Notes: a model not told the origin generated them from the letters alone. A DNA stretch of 64,000 nt from Bradyrhizobium hereditatis (GCF_020329435.1 NZ_JAGKJK010000003.1:186001-250000); one strand, 5' to 3'. Counted from the stretch's first letter, positions 8,860 through 19,139 are shown. Numbers and translations: made by a program.

Positions 8860-9688
8860 GGTGACGAGCTGAGTCAGTCGGTGGACAGCGACAGCTTTAC
8901 CCGCCGTTATCAACCGTATTCTATGGCGGTAGCTCCAGACCGATCGCGTAAAAAGCGAATAACTAGCGATTTCATAGCGCACTCCTTCCATCCAGACGAC
9001 GATGATCGGAACAAATGTGGAGAGTGAGCTTCTCTATGGCTCCGTAATGAGACAGGACGGCCGAGATCGACATCTCGCAAACTCCGCCGGTAACAAAGGG
9101 CTCGTCCGTTGAAGCTTGTTGGCCTGGCTGTATTGGCAGTGGCGACTTCACGTGTGCTGCTACACGCAACCCAACGTGTCCCAGCCGCTTGAATTCACCA
9201 AAAAAAGGCCCCAAAACGCAGAAATTAACCGTAGATGCGCAGCTCATTGCATTAATCGAGATCTAGATATTCGTTAAAATTCAGCAATCCTCGCGAAGCG
9301 CTTAGCGAGCTGCTTCGCCAAGAACGTGCACATCAGACTTGGCCTCGCTGCACCTCACCTGCGGGCATGGTGGAAGCGGCGAAGACGTATGGTGAAACGG
9401 TGAAGACAATGTAGGGAGGCTATCTACGGAATGCCCGGCTAGAGGCAAACATCGCAAAGCTTCCATTTTGGCTCGATTGAGAGCCTATGATCTGTGGTGG
9501 CCCCGAGATAGCGCGCGAGGCTTGCATCTATCGACGCTACCTCGGTGACATGGATGTCACTGTCGGCCTGATCTTCCGGTCCCCCCAAACACACCTGAAA
9601 TTCGTGATGAAGCCACGGTGCGGGGCTTCGAAGGATGACGCGGTTGACAAGTTTTCAAGGGTTAGTTGTTCCACACTGTGCCACATCT
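8860..9688. other. Spacer without a convincing gene
   Basis: Holds copy C of the dispersed element (9216-9282). Short frames at 8972-9247 minus and 9487-9705 plus match no family that I recognise. Confidence 0.4.
9216..9282 (-). repeat. Dispersed element, copy C
   Basis: On the minus strand it reads TCGATTAATGCAATGAGC, preceded by TTTAACGAATATC and followed by TTCTGCG. The arrangement is the same as in copy A at 5236-5302. Confidence 0.55.
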
Positions 9689-9913
9689 ATGAGCAGTTCG
9701 ATTGACGATAGCTTAAGTGAGATGAAATCAGTGCGGAACGACATTTGGCGTTGTCGTAAGTTGCTTCAAAACGAGTTGCCTGATGAGCAGCGAAAAATCA
9801 TCGCGCAACGCTTGGTTGAACAGTGTTCTGCTTTCGATCGGCTCGTAGCGACCACATTTCCTTTCACGTTGAGGCTCAGGTCAACTTCAGTGCCTGTACC
9901 GCTCAACACCTAA
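9689..9913 (+). CDS. Small hypothetical protein (74 aa)
   Basis: From the ATG at 9689 the product begins MSSSIDDSLSEMKSVRNDIW and is mainly charged and helical for 50 residues, then ends in a less convincing tail, which may be a frameshift scar. No family recognised. It lies just upstream of IS66 TnpA debris and could be a cargo or passenger fragment. Confidence 0.3.
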   Translation: MSSSIDDSLSEMKSVRNDIWRCRKLLQNELPDEQRKIIAQRLVEQCSAFDRLVATTFPFTLRLRSTSVPVPLNT

Positions 9914-9999
9914 CCAAACTTAACCAGCATGAGCTCCTATCCTCTCTATCCTTCGGCTCCCCTGCGATCCAGCCCACTGAGTTGATCAATGGAAGTGAA

Positions 10000-10296
10000 A
10001 TGGTGGCAAATGCGATGCATGATACCAGGCAGGATGTTGATTCCTATCATTGCATCGAGGTGATGGCCCCGGGGCGCCGGCGGCGACGATGGATAGGCGA
10101 CGAGAATGCCCGCATCGTGGAGCAACGTTTTCAGAAGGGTGTGAACATTGTACGCGGTCTTTGGCGCAATTGCGTTGCCCGCGGAAGGCCGCCATCGGCC
10201 GCCAGCTTGAGCAAATCCGTCAGCAAGTCAGAGCGGAGAGGCCGCAATCTCCGGAAGCAAAAGAAAAAGCAGAGCCAGCTTGAAATTTCAGCATAG
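10000..10296 (+). pseudogene. IS66 family TnpA fragment
   Basis: From the ATG at 10000 the frame gives HDTRQDVDSYHCIEVMAPG, then RRRRRWIGDENARIVEQRF and NIVRGLWRNCVARG, which follow the N-terminal helix-turn-helix of IS66 TnpA proteins. After about residue 60 the sequence becomes a lysine/arginine-rich run unlike the family, pointing to a frameshift. Together with the TnpC scrap at 8345-8700 this marks an old, rearranged IS66 element. Confidence 0.6.
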
Positions 10297-10563
10297 GCGC
10301 TTCTTTAAAGCGAACGATCTTTGCCGAAGGTGGGAGCAGCAGGTGATCGCACTAACGTCTCATACCACTCACGCCTCGACGTTAAGGTTCAATGGTCGAT
10401 CTTACTCCGGCATGATGATCGGCTCCTGGCAGAGCAGAGTCATCACCCAGCGGCCAGGACGGTGCGATCGCCCACGCGGTCATTTGTTGAAATCATCGCA
10501 TGCATTTGGGATATTTTGGACGATTTTCGGGATGAAATTCACCTCAAGGCCGGGGAGCCGACT

Positions 10564-11040
10564 ATGCGATACGATCGGATAGACGCCCGCATCCTCGAGA
10601 TCGTGCAAAAGAATAACCGCCTAACTTCCGAGGTGATCGGCGCATTGGCAGGGCTTTCTGCTACCGCGTGTCAACGCCGACTGAAGAGGCTCCGTTCGGA
10701 AGGCATTATCGAGGCCGATGTTTCAATCGTTTCGCCGAAAGCGGTGGGCAGACCCATTCAAATGCTGGTGCTGGTGACCCTGGAGCGAGAGCGTTCAGAT
10801 ATAATCGATAGATTCAAGAAGGCCATCAGATCGTCAGTTGAGGTCGTCAACGGCTTCTACGTCACCGGCGACGCGGACTTTGTCCTGTACGTTACCGCGC
10901 CCACCATGGAAGATTATGAGGAGTTCACTCGGCGATTCTTTTATGTGAACCCGGACATCAAGAGCTTCAAAACAATGGTCGTATTGGATCGCGTAAAAGC
11001 GGGCTTCGCTGTTCCAGTTGAGACACCATCCGAGAATTGA
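10564..11040 (+). CDS. Lrp/AsnC family transcriptional regulator
   Basis: A 158-residue protein of normal family length. The ATG at 10564 has a GGGGAG Shine-Dalgarno six bases upstream, which decides it against a longer in-frame candidate at 10321. The N-terminal half starts RYDRIDARILEIVQKNNRLT and carries the AsnC helix-turn-helix (LAGLSATACQRRLKRLRSEG). The C-terminal half is the RAM/AsnC ligand-binding fold, with VNGFYVTGDADFVLYVTA matching the conserved GxxDxxL region. These proteins form octamers and usually respond to amino acids. No amino-acid transport or catabolic gene is adjacent, so the target is unknown. Confidence 0.9.
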   Translation: MRYDRIDARILEIVQKNNRLTSEVIGALAGLSATACQRRLKRLRSEGIIEADVSIVSPKAVGRPIQMLVLVTLERERSDIIDRFKKAIRSSVEVVNGFYVTGDADFVLYVTAPTMEDYEEFTRRFFYVNPDIKSFKTMVVLDRVKAGFAVPVETPSEN

Positions 11041-11245
11041 CTACACGCTGATGCAGGCGTTTCACCCTGCGGATCGACGCATTTCGCGCTTTTCGTCACT
11101 TAATGGACATAGAACCGACGATGGATTGGCTCGGCCTGTCGATATTGATGAAGAAGGCTTTGAAAAGCTTCCGTTCTCCCTTTCGGTACGACAGCAAGCG
11201 ATAGGTGTGCCGTACCTGCTACCTGAGCGGACGAGCTCCATTTGA

Positions 11246-11479
11246 TCAGAGGCCTTGGATGAGTTGAGCCTCGCCCGTCGTTTGCTCAACCTCACGCAAA
11301 AGCGTCGAAAGGTCAGTACCTAATCTCGCGCCGATACGTTCAAGCAGCACAATGCTGACGGCCGATTGCCCGCTTCGAGCCCGCGTCGCTCCCACGAGAT
11401 CGATGTTGCGCATCCCGCAGTTACATAGGGGTTCGATGTTGGCCCCAATGGCCATCGCTATTGCGACCGTGGGCATCAT
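11246..11479 (-). pseudogene. XRE-type helix-turn-helix regulator remnant
   Basis: The 3' half reads VVLLERI-like residues followed by IGARLGTDLSTLLREVEQT, the usual last helix of small XRE repressors. The preceding stretch (RNIDLVGATRARSGQSAVSI) is a garbled version of the recognition region. The conserved N-terminal helices are absent. Probably a dead regulator; the identification rests on one motif. Confidence 0.4.
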
Positions 11480-11779
11480 CGCGCGAAACCCGGATAACGG
11501 CAGCTAGTTGTGACCTGCCAGGCGATACTTGGTTTCCTGATTGAGAACCCACATGAGTGACCGGCATCTCAGGTCGCATTCGACCAGAAAGGGCTCGTTG
11601 GAGGACCTTGTCTAGTCGGATCAGGGGAACCGGGCGCTACGGACTCACACATATCAAGCTTCTTATCGGAATCAACGCCCGGCCTCACTTGCTTCCTAGA
11701 ACAGAAGACCATTCTTCAATTGCACGGCACACTCGATGAGGTCCCCTGTGGCCTTCCCGCATTTAGGAGACGAGATGCA

Positions 11780-12454
11780 TCACGCGCCTCGAAATCGCAC
11801 GGCTAGTGCTAGAATTCCTCCGACAAATGGGCGATAGATTCCTTTTATGGTTCGACTGCCAAAACTAGTAGGCTTTTCTGGGTTGACAATCTCGGCCTCG
11901 AAGACCCCGCACTGGTCATTCGTTCTGACACTGACATCTTGAAAATCCAAGAATTCACCAGTTGCCGGCGCATATGATTTGTATACGGCTTCCTTTATTG
12001 CGAACAACAATTTCGGGCCGAAGCGACTGCTGGACCACTCCTTGCGCTCGATTTCCTCGTAGGTGCATACGAACGGCAAAAGGTCCGGTTCGAGCGGTTC
12101 TTGATCTTCAATGTCCAATCCCAGAGCGAGCACATTCTTGGAAATTCCGGCAACAGCTCCGCAATCAGATGAAGAGTGTGAAATGCTCCCGACGACTCCC
12201 GAAGGCCAAAGCGGAGCCCGATCTACTCTCGACAAAATCGGAACAGGAGCGAAACCCAATTTACGCAGTGCCTCATGAGCGTGATGCCGTCCCCAGGCGA
12301 ACTCACGCCGACGACGAAGCGAGACGTTCCCCAACATGTCGTCTTCAGCCGGAAATGGGAGGGGAAACGGGTCATATATTGATCCGCCAGAAAAGCTGAT
12401 GTCGTGTGCCAAAGCTGCGCCGATAGCAGCCCCTAACGTCGTGAGCGTTTTCAT
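11780..12454 (-). CDS. 4'-phosphopantetheinyl transferase, Sfp/EntD type
   Basis: A 224-residue protein starting MKTLTTLGAAIGAALAHD. It carries the family signatures: RRREFAWGRHHAHEALRKLG early on (R-FxxGRxxA), the SISHSSSDCGAVAG motif that holds the pantetheine, LGLDIEDQE with the magnesium-binding aspartate/glutamate pair, and FAIKEAVYKSY with the catalytic lysine. The enzyme moves phosphopantetheine from CoA to a serine of carrier proteins in peptide- or polyketide synthases or siderophore assembly. No carrier protein or synthase gene is in the window, so its partner lies elsewhere. The frame stays open upstream to 12682, but domain fit favours 12454. Confidence 0.85.
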   Translation of the reverse strand: MKTLTTLGAAIGAALAHDISFSGGSIYDPFPLPFPAEDDMLGNVSLRRRREFAWGRHHAHEALRKLGFAPVPILSRVDRAPLWPSGVVGSISHSSSDCGAVAGISKNVLALGLDIEDQEPLEPDLLPFVCTYEEIERKEWSSSRFGPKLLFAIKEAVYKSYAPATGEFLDFQDVSVRTNDQCGVFEAEIVNPEKPTSFGSRTIKGIYRPFVGGILALAVRFRGA

Positions 12455-12888
12455 AGATTGGGCGAACCTTTGTTCTGGAAAAGTGTGAAGCTGCAAATCT
12501 GCACTTGCTTTACGATAGCTAACCTGAGACCGCAGACCACTCAAGGCTCGCAGCGTCCGAGACGAGGTCATGCTCTGCGACGCTCGATATTTCGACGGCA
12601 GGATCGGACCGATCGAGCGTGCATCGGACGAGCTCTGCGCTGACGCGACCCGCTTTCGAGATCGACAGCCGGCGCGCCACACCTGGCTGGCCGAATTGCA
12701 TCACCATTGTCGGGGCTGTCGCAGAGTGCTCCGAGTGGACGGGTACGGCTTGGTGAGGCAGAGATCGGGGGCGCGTTGGTACTCTGCTTGTGGACCTCGA
12801 GCAGAATTATGTAGTCTCCATTATGATGTCGAACCCACGAGGGCGACTTTGTGCTGCGCGCACGTGCAACGAGCTCCATTCCGTTCGC
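12455..12888. other. Spacer, nothing recognised
   Basis: Several overlapping short frames on both strands, none with a family match or good start. Confidence 0.4.
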
Positions 12889-13203
12889 TCACTGCATTTG
12901 ATCCGTGCCGCGACCGATGAACTCGAGCACCGACTGCGCCTTGTGGATCTCACGTGCGAGGCAATTGAAGATCCGGGTCGCAGATTCAAGTGTGACGACA
13001 AGTCCAACCCTCTCGCATGATAGCTCAAAATGGTGCGCAACCTGTTCGTTGGTGGGTGCAATGCCACTTTGCAGCGAGCTCATCGCTAATGATGCGAGCA
13101 TGTGCTCGACCACGTCTTTTTCGGCCTGAGTCAAGAAATGCTTCCTTCTGAATGTTGGCTCGCCTGTTATCGAGGTTGTGGTCGCCGTCGAAGGTCCGGC
13201 CAA
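12889..13203 (-). CDS. Hypothetical protein (104 aa)
   Basis: The product contains a convincing helical stretch (LTQAEKDVVEHMLASLAMSS, later NEQVAHHFELSCERVGLVV and REIHKAQSVLEFIG), suggesting a genuine small soluble protein, perhaps with an N-terminal extension that is not translated. I do not recognise a family. No operon partner. Confidence 0.35.
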   Translation of the reverse strand: MAGPSTATTTSITGEPTFRRKHFLTQAEKDVVEHMLASLAMSSLQSGIAPTNEQVAHHFELSCERVGLVVTLESATRIFNCLAREIHKAQSVLEFIGRGTDQMQ

Positions 13204-14013
13204 CGCCGCTCCGCTTCCACGCCTGTGTTGCCACGAGGGTCACATCATGCGGGCTCACGAAACTTGGCGCGAGACAGCTTCCGTCGACCTCCAGGATCTA
13301 CTTCTGGGGCTGCGGTAAGCAGAGCAAGGCTCAAAGACGACCTTGCGCATACGATCTCGAAGGTTCGCGACATTTGCCAGATCCGCAGGCTCACCGATTG
13401 GGTGCTTCGCCGCGACACGAACTGGAAATCGGTGGCGTCGACTTCTACGCGCATGGCGGGGTCCGCAATTACACGAACATGTTGACCATGCGGCCGGCGC
13501 AACAGCCGGGGGCGCGGTGAGCAGTAGACTGAGGTTTCCCAACGTTCCCCACGAAAGGAGGAGATAGCGCAAGACATCACAGAGGACAGCTCCTTCGCAG
13601 TGGTACCGCGCTTCCTAAGAATTCGGCGCGCTCTCGCCACGTGCTACAAAGATCGTCTATGCATGCGCGCCTAAGAAAACCGTGCCACGCGCCTCAGCCA
13701 GTGCGGCGCACGCCTCACCCACATGGGGGACTCTGCCTTACGGGGAGGCCGGCCGCCCCAACCGCTTGCACGGACCTGATTTACCTTCCACGTCGCACTA
13801 CTACGAGCCCTCTTACGAGCCCTCTTGGATTTGTAGATCTTCGATCCTTGACTCCGATCAGTTTCAACCTGCTATCACGCGAAGTGACTCAGCCTCTCAA
13901 AGCCCACACTGACTGAAAGCGTCACGAGGATGCTCGCGAACACACGAATCTCTCAATGCTAACGTTGCGTGGCACTCAAATTTGAGTTGCTAATGATGGG
14001 CTTTGGTCAACAA
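13204..14013. other. Spacer without a convincing gene
   Basis: Overlapping frames on both strands (13245-13640 and 13255-13572 minus, 13152-13520 plus) suggest a decayed coding region at 13250-13570, but no family could be read from any frame. Confidence 0.4.
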
Positions 14014-14053
14014 AAGCCTACAACCTGACGCAACGTGAGATTCAAGCTGTTTT
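14014..14053 (-). promoter_or_regulatory. MerR-type promoter/operator, copy 1
   Basis: On the minus strand: TTGAAT, a 19-base spacer, then TAGGCT. The spacer contains an imperfect inverted repeat (AATCTCACG / CGTCAGGTT) centred between the hexamers. An over-long spacer with an embedded palindrome is the hallmark of promoters activated by MerR-family proteins. The same sequence, with three differences, occurs at 25466-25504. No merR gene is beside either. Confidence 0.55.
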
Positions 14054-14054
14054 T

Positions 14055-14210
14055 GTTGGGCTTGCGGTCTTCCGGGATTGGTACCCGATGTGCGGTCTCC
14101 ATTCTTCCGCAAGCAGGCCCATCGTCAGTCACTTGCTGTTGCAGCCAGCAGCCAAGCCCGCAAGGAGCAGGCTTTCATCGACGACTGTCCGACCTGGACG
14201 GACGAGACGC
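14055..14210 (+). pseudogene. mazE: MazE-type antitoxin remnant
   Basis: The frame gives VPDVRSPFFRKQAHRQSLAV and then AFIDDCPTWTDE, matching the C-terminal half of the rhizobial MazE-family antitoxins that end just over the start of mazF. The N-terminal DNA-binding half is missing, and an indel near 14070 breaks the link to residues LRSSG upstream. No functional start codon remains. Confidence 0.6.
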
Positions 14211-14539
14211 GGCGAGATCTGGACCGTCGCTTGCGGCAAGAATTATGCAGGCAAGCCGCGCCCGCTCGTCATCGTGCAGGACAACAGTTTCAATGTGACC
14301 GGCTCAATCACCATTTGCGCCGTCGCCACCTATCCGACGGATGGCCGTTGTTCCGGCTCATCATCGAGCCGAATGGGTGCAACGGCTGCTCGCGACATCA
14401 GACTGATGGTAGACAAATCACAACCGTTCGCACCGTCAAGATCGGCAGGCGTGTTGGGTCGCGACGAGATATCGTACAGCTCAATCAGCGAAGATGGTGT
14501 TCCTCGGCATGGCCGTATCACCTAGGAACACGAAAATGA
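14202..14539 (+). pseudogene. mazF: MazF/PemK-type mRNA interferase toxin, broken
   Basis: The first part reads RRGEIWTVACGKNYAGKPRP then LVIVQDNSFNVTGSITICAV, the signature N-terminal half of MazF/PemK endoribonucleases. The expected next piece (WPLFRLIIEPNG) lies in a different frame, RDIRLMVDK returns to the first frame, and ITTVRTVKIGRRVG is again in the other. At least two or three indels and an ACG in place of the start codon show that it is dead. The mazEF order and overlap are preserved. Confidence 0.7.
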
Positions 14540-14857
14540 AGCCGTGGCGCACAACGATAGCCATTTTCCAGAGGGACGGAGACCTCAACACGAAATTCGG
14601 TTAGCCACTCTTACCTGGCATTGATGTTCATGCCTCGTGCCAGTCAACCTAGTTTGCGCTAGCGTTTCAAAGATGGTTTTAAGAAATCATCTCAGGAAAA
14701 TAAGTGCGATGGAGGGATTCACTATCAGGTCTGTTCATCCTATTCGTCGTGACCCTGCTCGCCGACCGCACTGCAGGTAAGTACGGTCAGCGTCCGCCCA
14801 TATTGGCCGAGGCCGACTATCTCTTCGGCGGCCTTGTACACGCACTCACAGCTCCTT
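14540..14857. other. Spacer, nothing recognised
   Basis: No gene or site seen. Confidence 0.4.
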
Positions 14858-15514
14858 CTACAGGCTCGTGTTCCTAAGCAAGACATCACCCTCGACTCCA
14901 TGGGGATACTGCTTCACGACTTCGAACGATGGTAACAAGTCAAGAATGGCTTGCAGGGACTGCTGCCCTTCATAGAGCTCCTGGTCGCTGTATTCCGTAT
15001 AGATAAAGCGCGTGTTGCTCAAGCTATGTCTGCCGCCAGCGATCACATCGGACTCGGCTCCCTGCACGTCCATCCAAATGAAATCGATGCGTTTTAAGTT
15101 CGCCTCATTGCACCAGTCGTCCAACCGTCGAGTTTCAACTGAGATGGGATGATCAAACCGAACCCAGTCATATTCCAGGAGGTGATTCTTGGGTCGGCGT
15201 ATTGAGCCAGAGAGATCCCAGTCCTTGGCATCTCCATTTCCATTGCTTGGATGGAAATCGATCCTGCCATTTCGGTCACTGATCGCGATCTCAAATAGCT
15301 TCACCTTGTCGAGGTACCGATCCATGTTTTTCTTGAAGCGAGCAGCCGCGCGGGGATCTGGCTCAAAGCAGTAGAGCTGAGCCTGAGGGCAGAGCTCGAC
15401 AAACTTTCGCGTATCGGTTCCGTCGTTGCAGCCGATATCCAAGATAACGGGATCCGGCTTTTGAAGAAGAGAAACAATCTGCTGATGTACTGTTAAGGAA
15501 GATGTGGGTTCCAT
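14858..15514 (-). CDS. noeI: FkbM family SAM-dependent methyltransferase, noeI-like
   Basis: A 218-residue protein with the SAM-binding loop VILDIGCNDGTDTRKF, the acidic strand end CFEPDPRAA, and FIWMDVQGAESDVIAGG, the conserved FkbM/Methyltransf_21 centre. FkbM enzymes O-methylate sugars or polyketides. It lies divergently next to the GDP-fucose genes noeL and nolK. In rhizobia, NoeI 2-O-methylates the fucose that NodZ attaches to the Nod factor, and context plus family make this the best guess. The symbol is an inference from neighbourhood, not from sequence comparison. No nod box was recognised in the 470 bases between it and noeL. Codon use is like the rest of the island and less GC-rich than noeL/nolK. 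Confidence 0.7.
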   Translation of the reverse strand: MEPTSSLTVHQQIVSLLQKPDPVILDIGCNDGTDTRKFVELCPQAQLYCFEPDPRAAARFKKNMDRYLDKVKLFEIAISDRNGRIDFHPSNGNGDAKDWDLSGSIRRPKNHLLEYDWVRFDHPISVETRRLDDWCNEANLKRIDFIWMDVQGAESDVIAGGRHSLSNTRFIYTEYSDQELYEGQQSLQAILDLLPSFEVVKQYPHGVEGDVLLRNTSL

Positions 15515-15992
15515 GGAAATATGCAGTCTCTTAGAGAAGGCCTGCCGAAGCCTAGCAGCAGTCCTGTCGAGAACTTTTGGAGCGCTCGGCAGCTGGCCTA
15601 CTTACAGGGCCTCGCGGAGGTCCGTTGAACTTTGTCTTTGAATTCTCGATTACACGCACGCCCCTCCTGCGCAATGTATATCAATGTATACATAGTGCAC
15701 TTGCCGGCGTGACGATAATCGGATGGATTATGTGCGCCTCTCGATCAACTCGTGCCTTTTTAGAATGTGGTCGCCAGCGTATCGCGGGCTCTTCAACAGG
15801 CGCGCAGTACCATGTCATTGCTGCCGAAATCAAAGTAGCTCGTCACAATCGCACCACAGCACAAGGCAAAAGGCGGGCTCCAGCATTAATTGCCCGGTCG
15901 ATGCTGATTCTGCGGCCTACCGCCCGATTTGAATCGACTTTCAGTTAGACTTCGCAAATGACGGCCCTCCCTTGCGCGTAACCGGAGAGAGA
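15515..15992. other. Divergent intergenic region noeI/noeL
   Basis: Carries the promoters of both flanking genes. Looked for ATC-N9-GAT nod-box halves without success. Short palindromic ATGTATATCAATGTATACAT lies at 15676-15695. Confidence 0.4.
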
Positions 15993-17078
15993 ATGATGGC
16001 CCTGGACTCAAAGCGGCGCGTGGCGCTGATCACCGGCGTCACCGGCCAGGACGGCGCCTACCTTGCCGAATATCTGCTCGGGCTCGGCTATACCGTCCAC
16101 GGCGTCAAGCGGCGGTCGTCCTCGTTCAACACCGCGCGGATCGACCACCTCTACCAGGACCCGCATTCCAACAACGTGCCGTTCCTGCTGCACTACGGCG
16201 ACATGACCGACTCGACCAACCTGATCCGGCTGATGCAGCAGATCAGGCCGACCGAGATTTATAACCTCGCCGCCCAGAGCCATGTCGGCGTCAGCTTCGA
16301 AAGCCCGGAATATACCGCCAACGCCGACGCGATCGGCGTGCTTCGGCTGCTCGAAGCGATTCGGATCCTCGGCATGGAGAAGGAGACGCGGTTCTATCAG
16401 GCCTCGACCTCGGAACTCTATGGTCTGGTGCAGGAAGTGCCGCAGAAGGAGACCACGCCGTTCTATCCGCGCTCGCCGTACGGCGTCGCGAAGCTTTACG
16501 GCTATTGGATCACGGTCAATTACCGCGAGGCCTACGGCATGTTTGCCTCGAACGGCATCCTGTTCAACCATGAGAGCCCGATCCGCGGCGAGACGTTCGT
16601 CACCCGCAAAATCACCCGCGGCGTCGCCCGCATCGAGGTCGGCCTCGACGAGGCGATCTATCTCGGCAATCTCGAGGCCAAGCGCGACTGGGGCCATGCG
16701 CGGGATTATGTCGAGGGCATGCACATGATCCTGCAGGCCGACAAGCCCGACGATTTCGTGCTCGCCACCGGCGAGACGCGCTCCGTGCGCGAGCTGATCG
16801 AAGTCGCCTTTGCCGAAGTCGGCCGCAGCATCGAATGGCGCGGCAAGGGCGTCGACGAGACCGGCGTCGACAAGAAGTCCGGCAAGACCGTGATCAGGAT
16901 CGATCCGGAGTATTTCCGGCCCACGGAGGTCGACCTTCTGATCGGCGACGCCAGCAAGGCGCGGGAGAAGTTGGGCTGGAAGCCCAAGACCTCCTTTGCC
17001 CAGATGGTCAAGGAGATGGTCGCGAGCGACCTCGCAGACGCGCGGCGGGAGGCGGCGGGTGGCAAGCATACCGTTTGA
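15993..17078 (+). CDS. noeL: GDP-mannose 4,6-dehydratase
   Basis: A 361-residue short-chain dehydrogenase. The ATG at 15993 follows GGAGAGAGA; a TTG at 15972 is poorer. It carries the NADP loop [19 protein letters not shown], the [18 protein letters not shown] segment that binds nucleotide-sugar, the catalytic Ser/Thr in [10 protein letters not shown] and the Tyr-x3-Lys pair in [10 protein letters not shown], which together define Gmd. It converts GDP-D-mannose to GDP-4-keto-6-deoxymannose in the cytoplasm. The next gene overlaps it by 20 bases and finishes GDP-L-fucose, so the two form an operon. In Bradyrhizobium this pathway feeds NodZ for Nod-factor fucosylation and can also serve polysaccharides. 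The DNA is markedly GC-richer than the surrounding island. Confidence 0.93.
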   Translation: MMALDSKRRVALITGVTGQDGAYLAEYLLGLGYTVHGVKRRSSSFNTARIDHLYQDPHSNNVPFLLHYGDMTDSTNLIRLMQQIRPTEIYNLAAQSHVGVSFESPEYTANADAIGVLRLLEAIRILGMEKETRFYQASTSELYGLVQEVPQKETTPFYPRSPYGVAKLYGYWITVNYREAYGMFASNGILFNHESPIRGETFVTRKITRGVARIEVGLDEAIYLGNLEAKRDWGHARDYVEGMHMILQADKPDDFVLATGETRSVRELIEVAFAEVGRSIEWRGKGVDETGVDKKSGKTVIRIDPEYFRPTEVDLLIGDASKAREKLGWKPKTSFAQMVKEMVASDLADARREAAGGKHTV

Positions 17079-18012
17079 GCTGAAAGGCAAGACGGTCTAC
17101 GTCGCCGGCCATCGCGGCATGGTCGGTTCCGCGCTGGTGCGCCGGCTAGCGCGGGAAGACGTCGAACTGCTGACAACGACCCGCAACGAGGTCGATCTGC
17201 GCGATCAGGCCGCCGTCGACCACTGGTTCGCCGCCACGCGTCCGCAGGTGGTATTTCTGGCCGCCGCCAAGGTCGGCGGCATCGCCGCCAACAACATGCT
17301 GCGCGCCGAATTCCTGTACGACAATCTGGCGATCGCGACGAACGTGATCCACGCGGCGTATGTCCATGGCGCCGAGAAGCTGATGTTCCTCGGTTCGTCC
17401 TGCATCTATCCCAAGCTAGCGCCGCAGCCGCTGCGCGAGGAGTCGATGCTGACGGGGCCGCTGGAGCCGACCAACGAGCCTTATGCGATTGCGAAGATCG
17501 CCGGGATCAAGATGGTGGAGGCCTATCGCAGCCAGTATGGCGCCGACTTCATCAATGTGATGCCGACCAATCTCTACGGCCGCGGCGACAATTATCATCC
17601 CGAATACAGCCACGTCGTCGCCGCGCTGATCCGCCGCTTCCATGAGGCGAAGCAATCCGGCGCCAGCGAGGTCGTGGTGTGGGGCACCGGCACGCCGCGG
17701 CGCGAATTCCTCTATGTCGACGATCTCGCGGATGCCTGCATCCATTTGATGAAGACCTATTCGGATGGCGAACTGGTCAATATCGGCACCGGCGAGGACA
17801 TCACGATCGCCGAATTCGCCCGTGTCGTGGCGGCAACCGTCGGCTACACCGGCGAGATCAGTTTTGACACCTCGCGCCCGGATGGCACGCCGCGCAAGCT
17901 GCTCGACGTCAGCCGGCTGGCCAAGCTCGGCTGGCGGGCCAGCACCAAGCTCGAAGATGGCATCAGGCTCGCATATCAGGCTTTCCTCAGTGAGCACGCG
18001 GTGAACGCCTAG
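17059..18012 (+). CDS. nolK: GDP-L-fucose synthase (epimerase/reductase)
   Basis: A GTG at 17059 with GGGAGG six bases upstream gives 317 residues starting with [19 protein letters not shown]. The NADP loop [16 protein letters not shown], the active-site Ser-Ser-Cys in FLGSSCIYP, and Tyr-x3-Lys in [10 protein letters not shown] mark the GDP-4-keto-6-deoxymannose 3,5-epimerase-4-reductase family (Fcl/WcaG). It makes GDP-L-fucose from the noeL product. It overlaps the end of noeL by 20 bases, so translation is probably coupled. GC-rich codon use is shared with noeL. Confidence 0.93.
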   Translation: MASIPFELKGKTVYVAGHRGMVGSALVRRLAREDVELLTTTRNEVDLRDQAAVDHWFAATRPQVVFLAAAKVGGIAANNMLRAEFLYDNLAIATNVIHAAYVHGAEKLMFLGSSCIYPKLAPQPLREESMLTGPLEPTNEPYAIAKIAGIKMVEAYRSQYGADFINVMPTNLYGRGDNYHPEYSHVVAALIRRFHEAKQSGASEVVVWGTGTPRREFLYVDDLADACIHLMKTYSDGELVNIGTGEDITIAEFARVVAATVGYTGEISFDTSRPDGTPRKLLDVSRLAKLGWRASTKLEDGIRLAYQAFLSEHAVNA

Positions 18013-18159
18013 CGTCCCGGGTCAGAGGCCTGTTAGGCCACGTCACCGCGGCAACGTTTCGCGCTTCTCCCGGCGAAAACCGGTATCCGTTTTTCTCGAT
18101 CATGCTCTAGGATACTAACGCCGAGCGGCCGCAGGAGCCGCCGGCGCAGTGGAGGAAGC

Positions 18160-19139
18160 ATGATGCAATATCGCCGTCGCCAATTCCTACAGCTCATGGC
18201 CGCTGCGTCTGCACTTCCGGCCGCATCAAGCATCGCCAGCGCGCAGGCCTATCCCTCGCGCCCCGTTCGCCTCGTGATCGGCTACACGCCCGCGGGTCGG
18301 CTGATCTCACGTCGCGCCTGATGAGGCAGTGGTTGTCGGAAAGGCTCGGACAATCCTTCGTCATTGAAAACCGTCCGGGCGGCGGCACCAACATCGCGAC
18401 CGGGCAGGTGCTGCGCGCCATGCCTGATGGCTATACGCTGCTGCTGGTCGCGCCGGCGAACGTCATCAATGCCACGCTCTATGACAAGCTGCCCTTCGAT
18501 TTCCTGCGCGAGATGGAGCCGACCGCGGGCATCATCCGCTTTCCCAATGTCGTGGTGGTGCATCCGTCGTTGCCGATCAAGTCGATCCCCGAACTAATCG
18601 CCTATGCCAAGGCCAATCCGGGCAAGCTCAACATGGCCTCATCAGGCAACGGCTCGACCATCCACATGTCGGGCGAACTGTTCAAGATGCTGACCGGCAC
18701 CAACATGCAGCATGTGCCATACCGCGGCGGTGCGCCGGCGCTGACCGATATGCTGTCCGGCCAGATGCATGTGATGTTCGACAACCTGCCGACCTGCGCC
18801 GAGCGTGTCAAATCCGGCAAGCTGCGCGGGCTCGCGGTCACCAGCACGACGCGTTCGGACGTGTTGCCCGATCTGCCGCTGGTCGCCGACTACTTGCCGG
18901 GCTACGAGGCCAGCGCCTGGTATGGCCTCGCCGCACCAAAGGGCACCCCGGCGGAAATCGTCAACACGCTGAACAAGGCGGTGAACGAAATCCTCGCCGC
19001 CCCCAAGGCAAAGGTGCGATTTGCCGAGATCGGTGCGATCCTGCTGCCGGGCTCGCCCAGCGATTTCGGCAAGCTGGTGGCAGACGAAACCGAGAAATGG
19101 GACAAGGTTGTAAAATTCGCCGGCGCCAAGGTGGACTAG
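18160..19139 (+). pseudogene. Tripartite tricarboxylate receptor (Bug/TctC) gene, frameshifted
   Basis: GGAGGAAGC precedes an ATG at 18160. The first frame gives a signal peptide with a twin-arginine-like start (YRRRQFLQLMAAASALPAA) and the mature start AYPSRPVRLVIGYTPAG, then runs into a stop. From about 18305 the downstream frame continues seamlessly with DLTSRLMRQWLSERLGQSFV to the end, including ENRPGGGTNIATG, VPYRGGAPALTDMLSGQ and the rest of a complete Bug fold. A one-base deletion near 18298-18306 explains both. Such proteins bind carboxylates in the periplasm. Unless this is a sequencing error, the gene is dead. It has the same high GC as noeL/nolK. Confidence 0.8.

Noticed and set aside
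16008..17090. 360-codon minus-strand frame opposite noeL
   Set aside because: Antisense shadow of a GC-rich gene with strong third-position bias; noeL is unmistakable.
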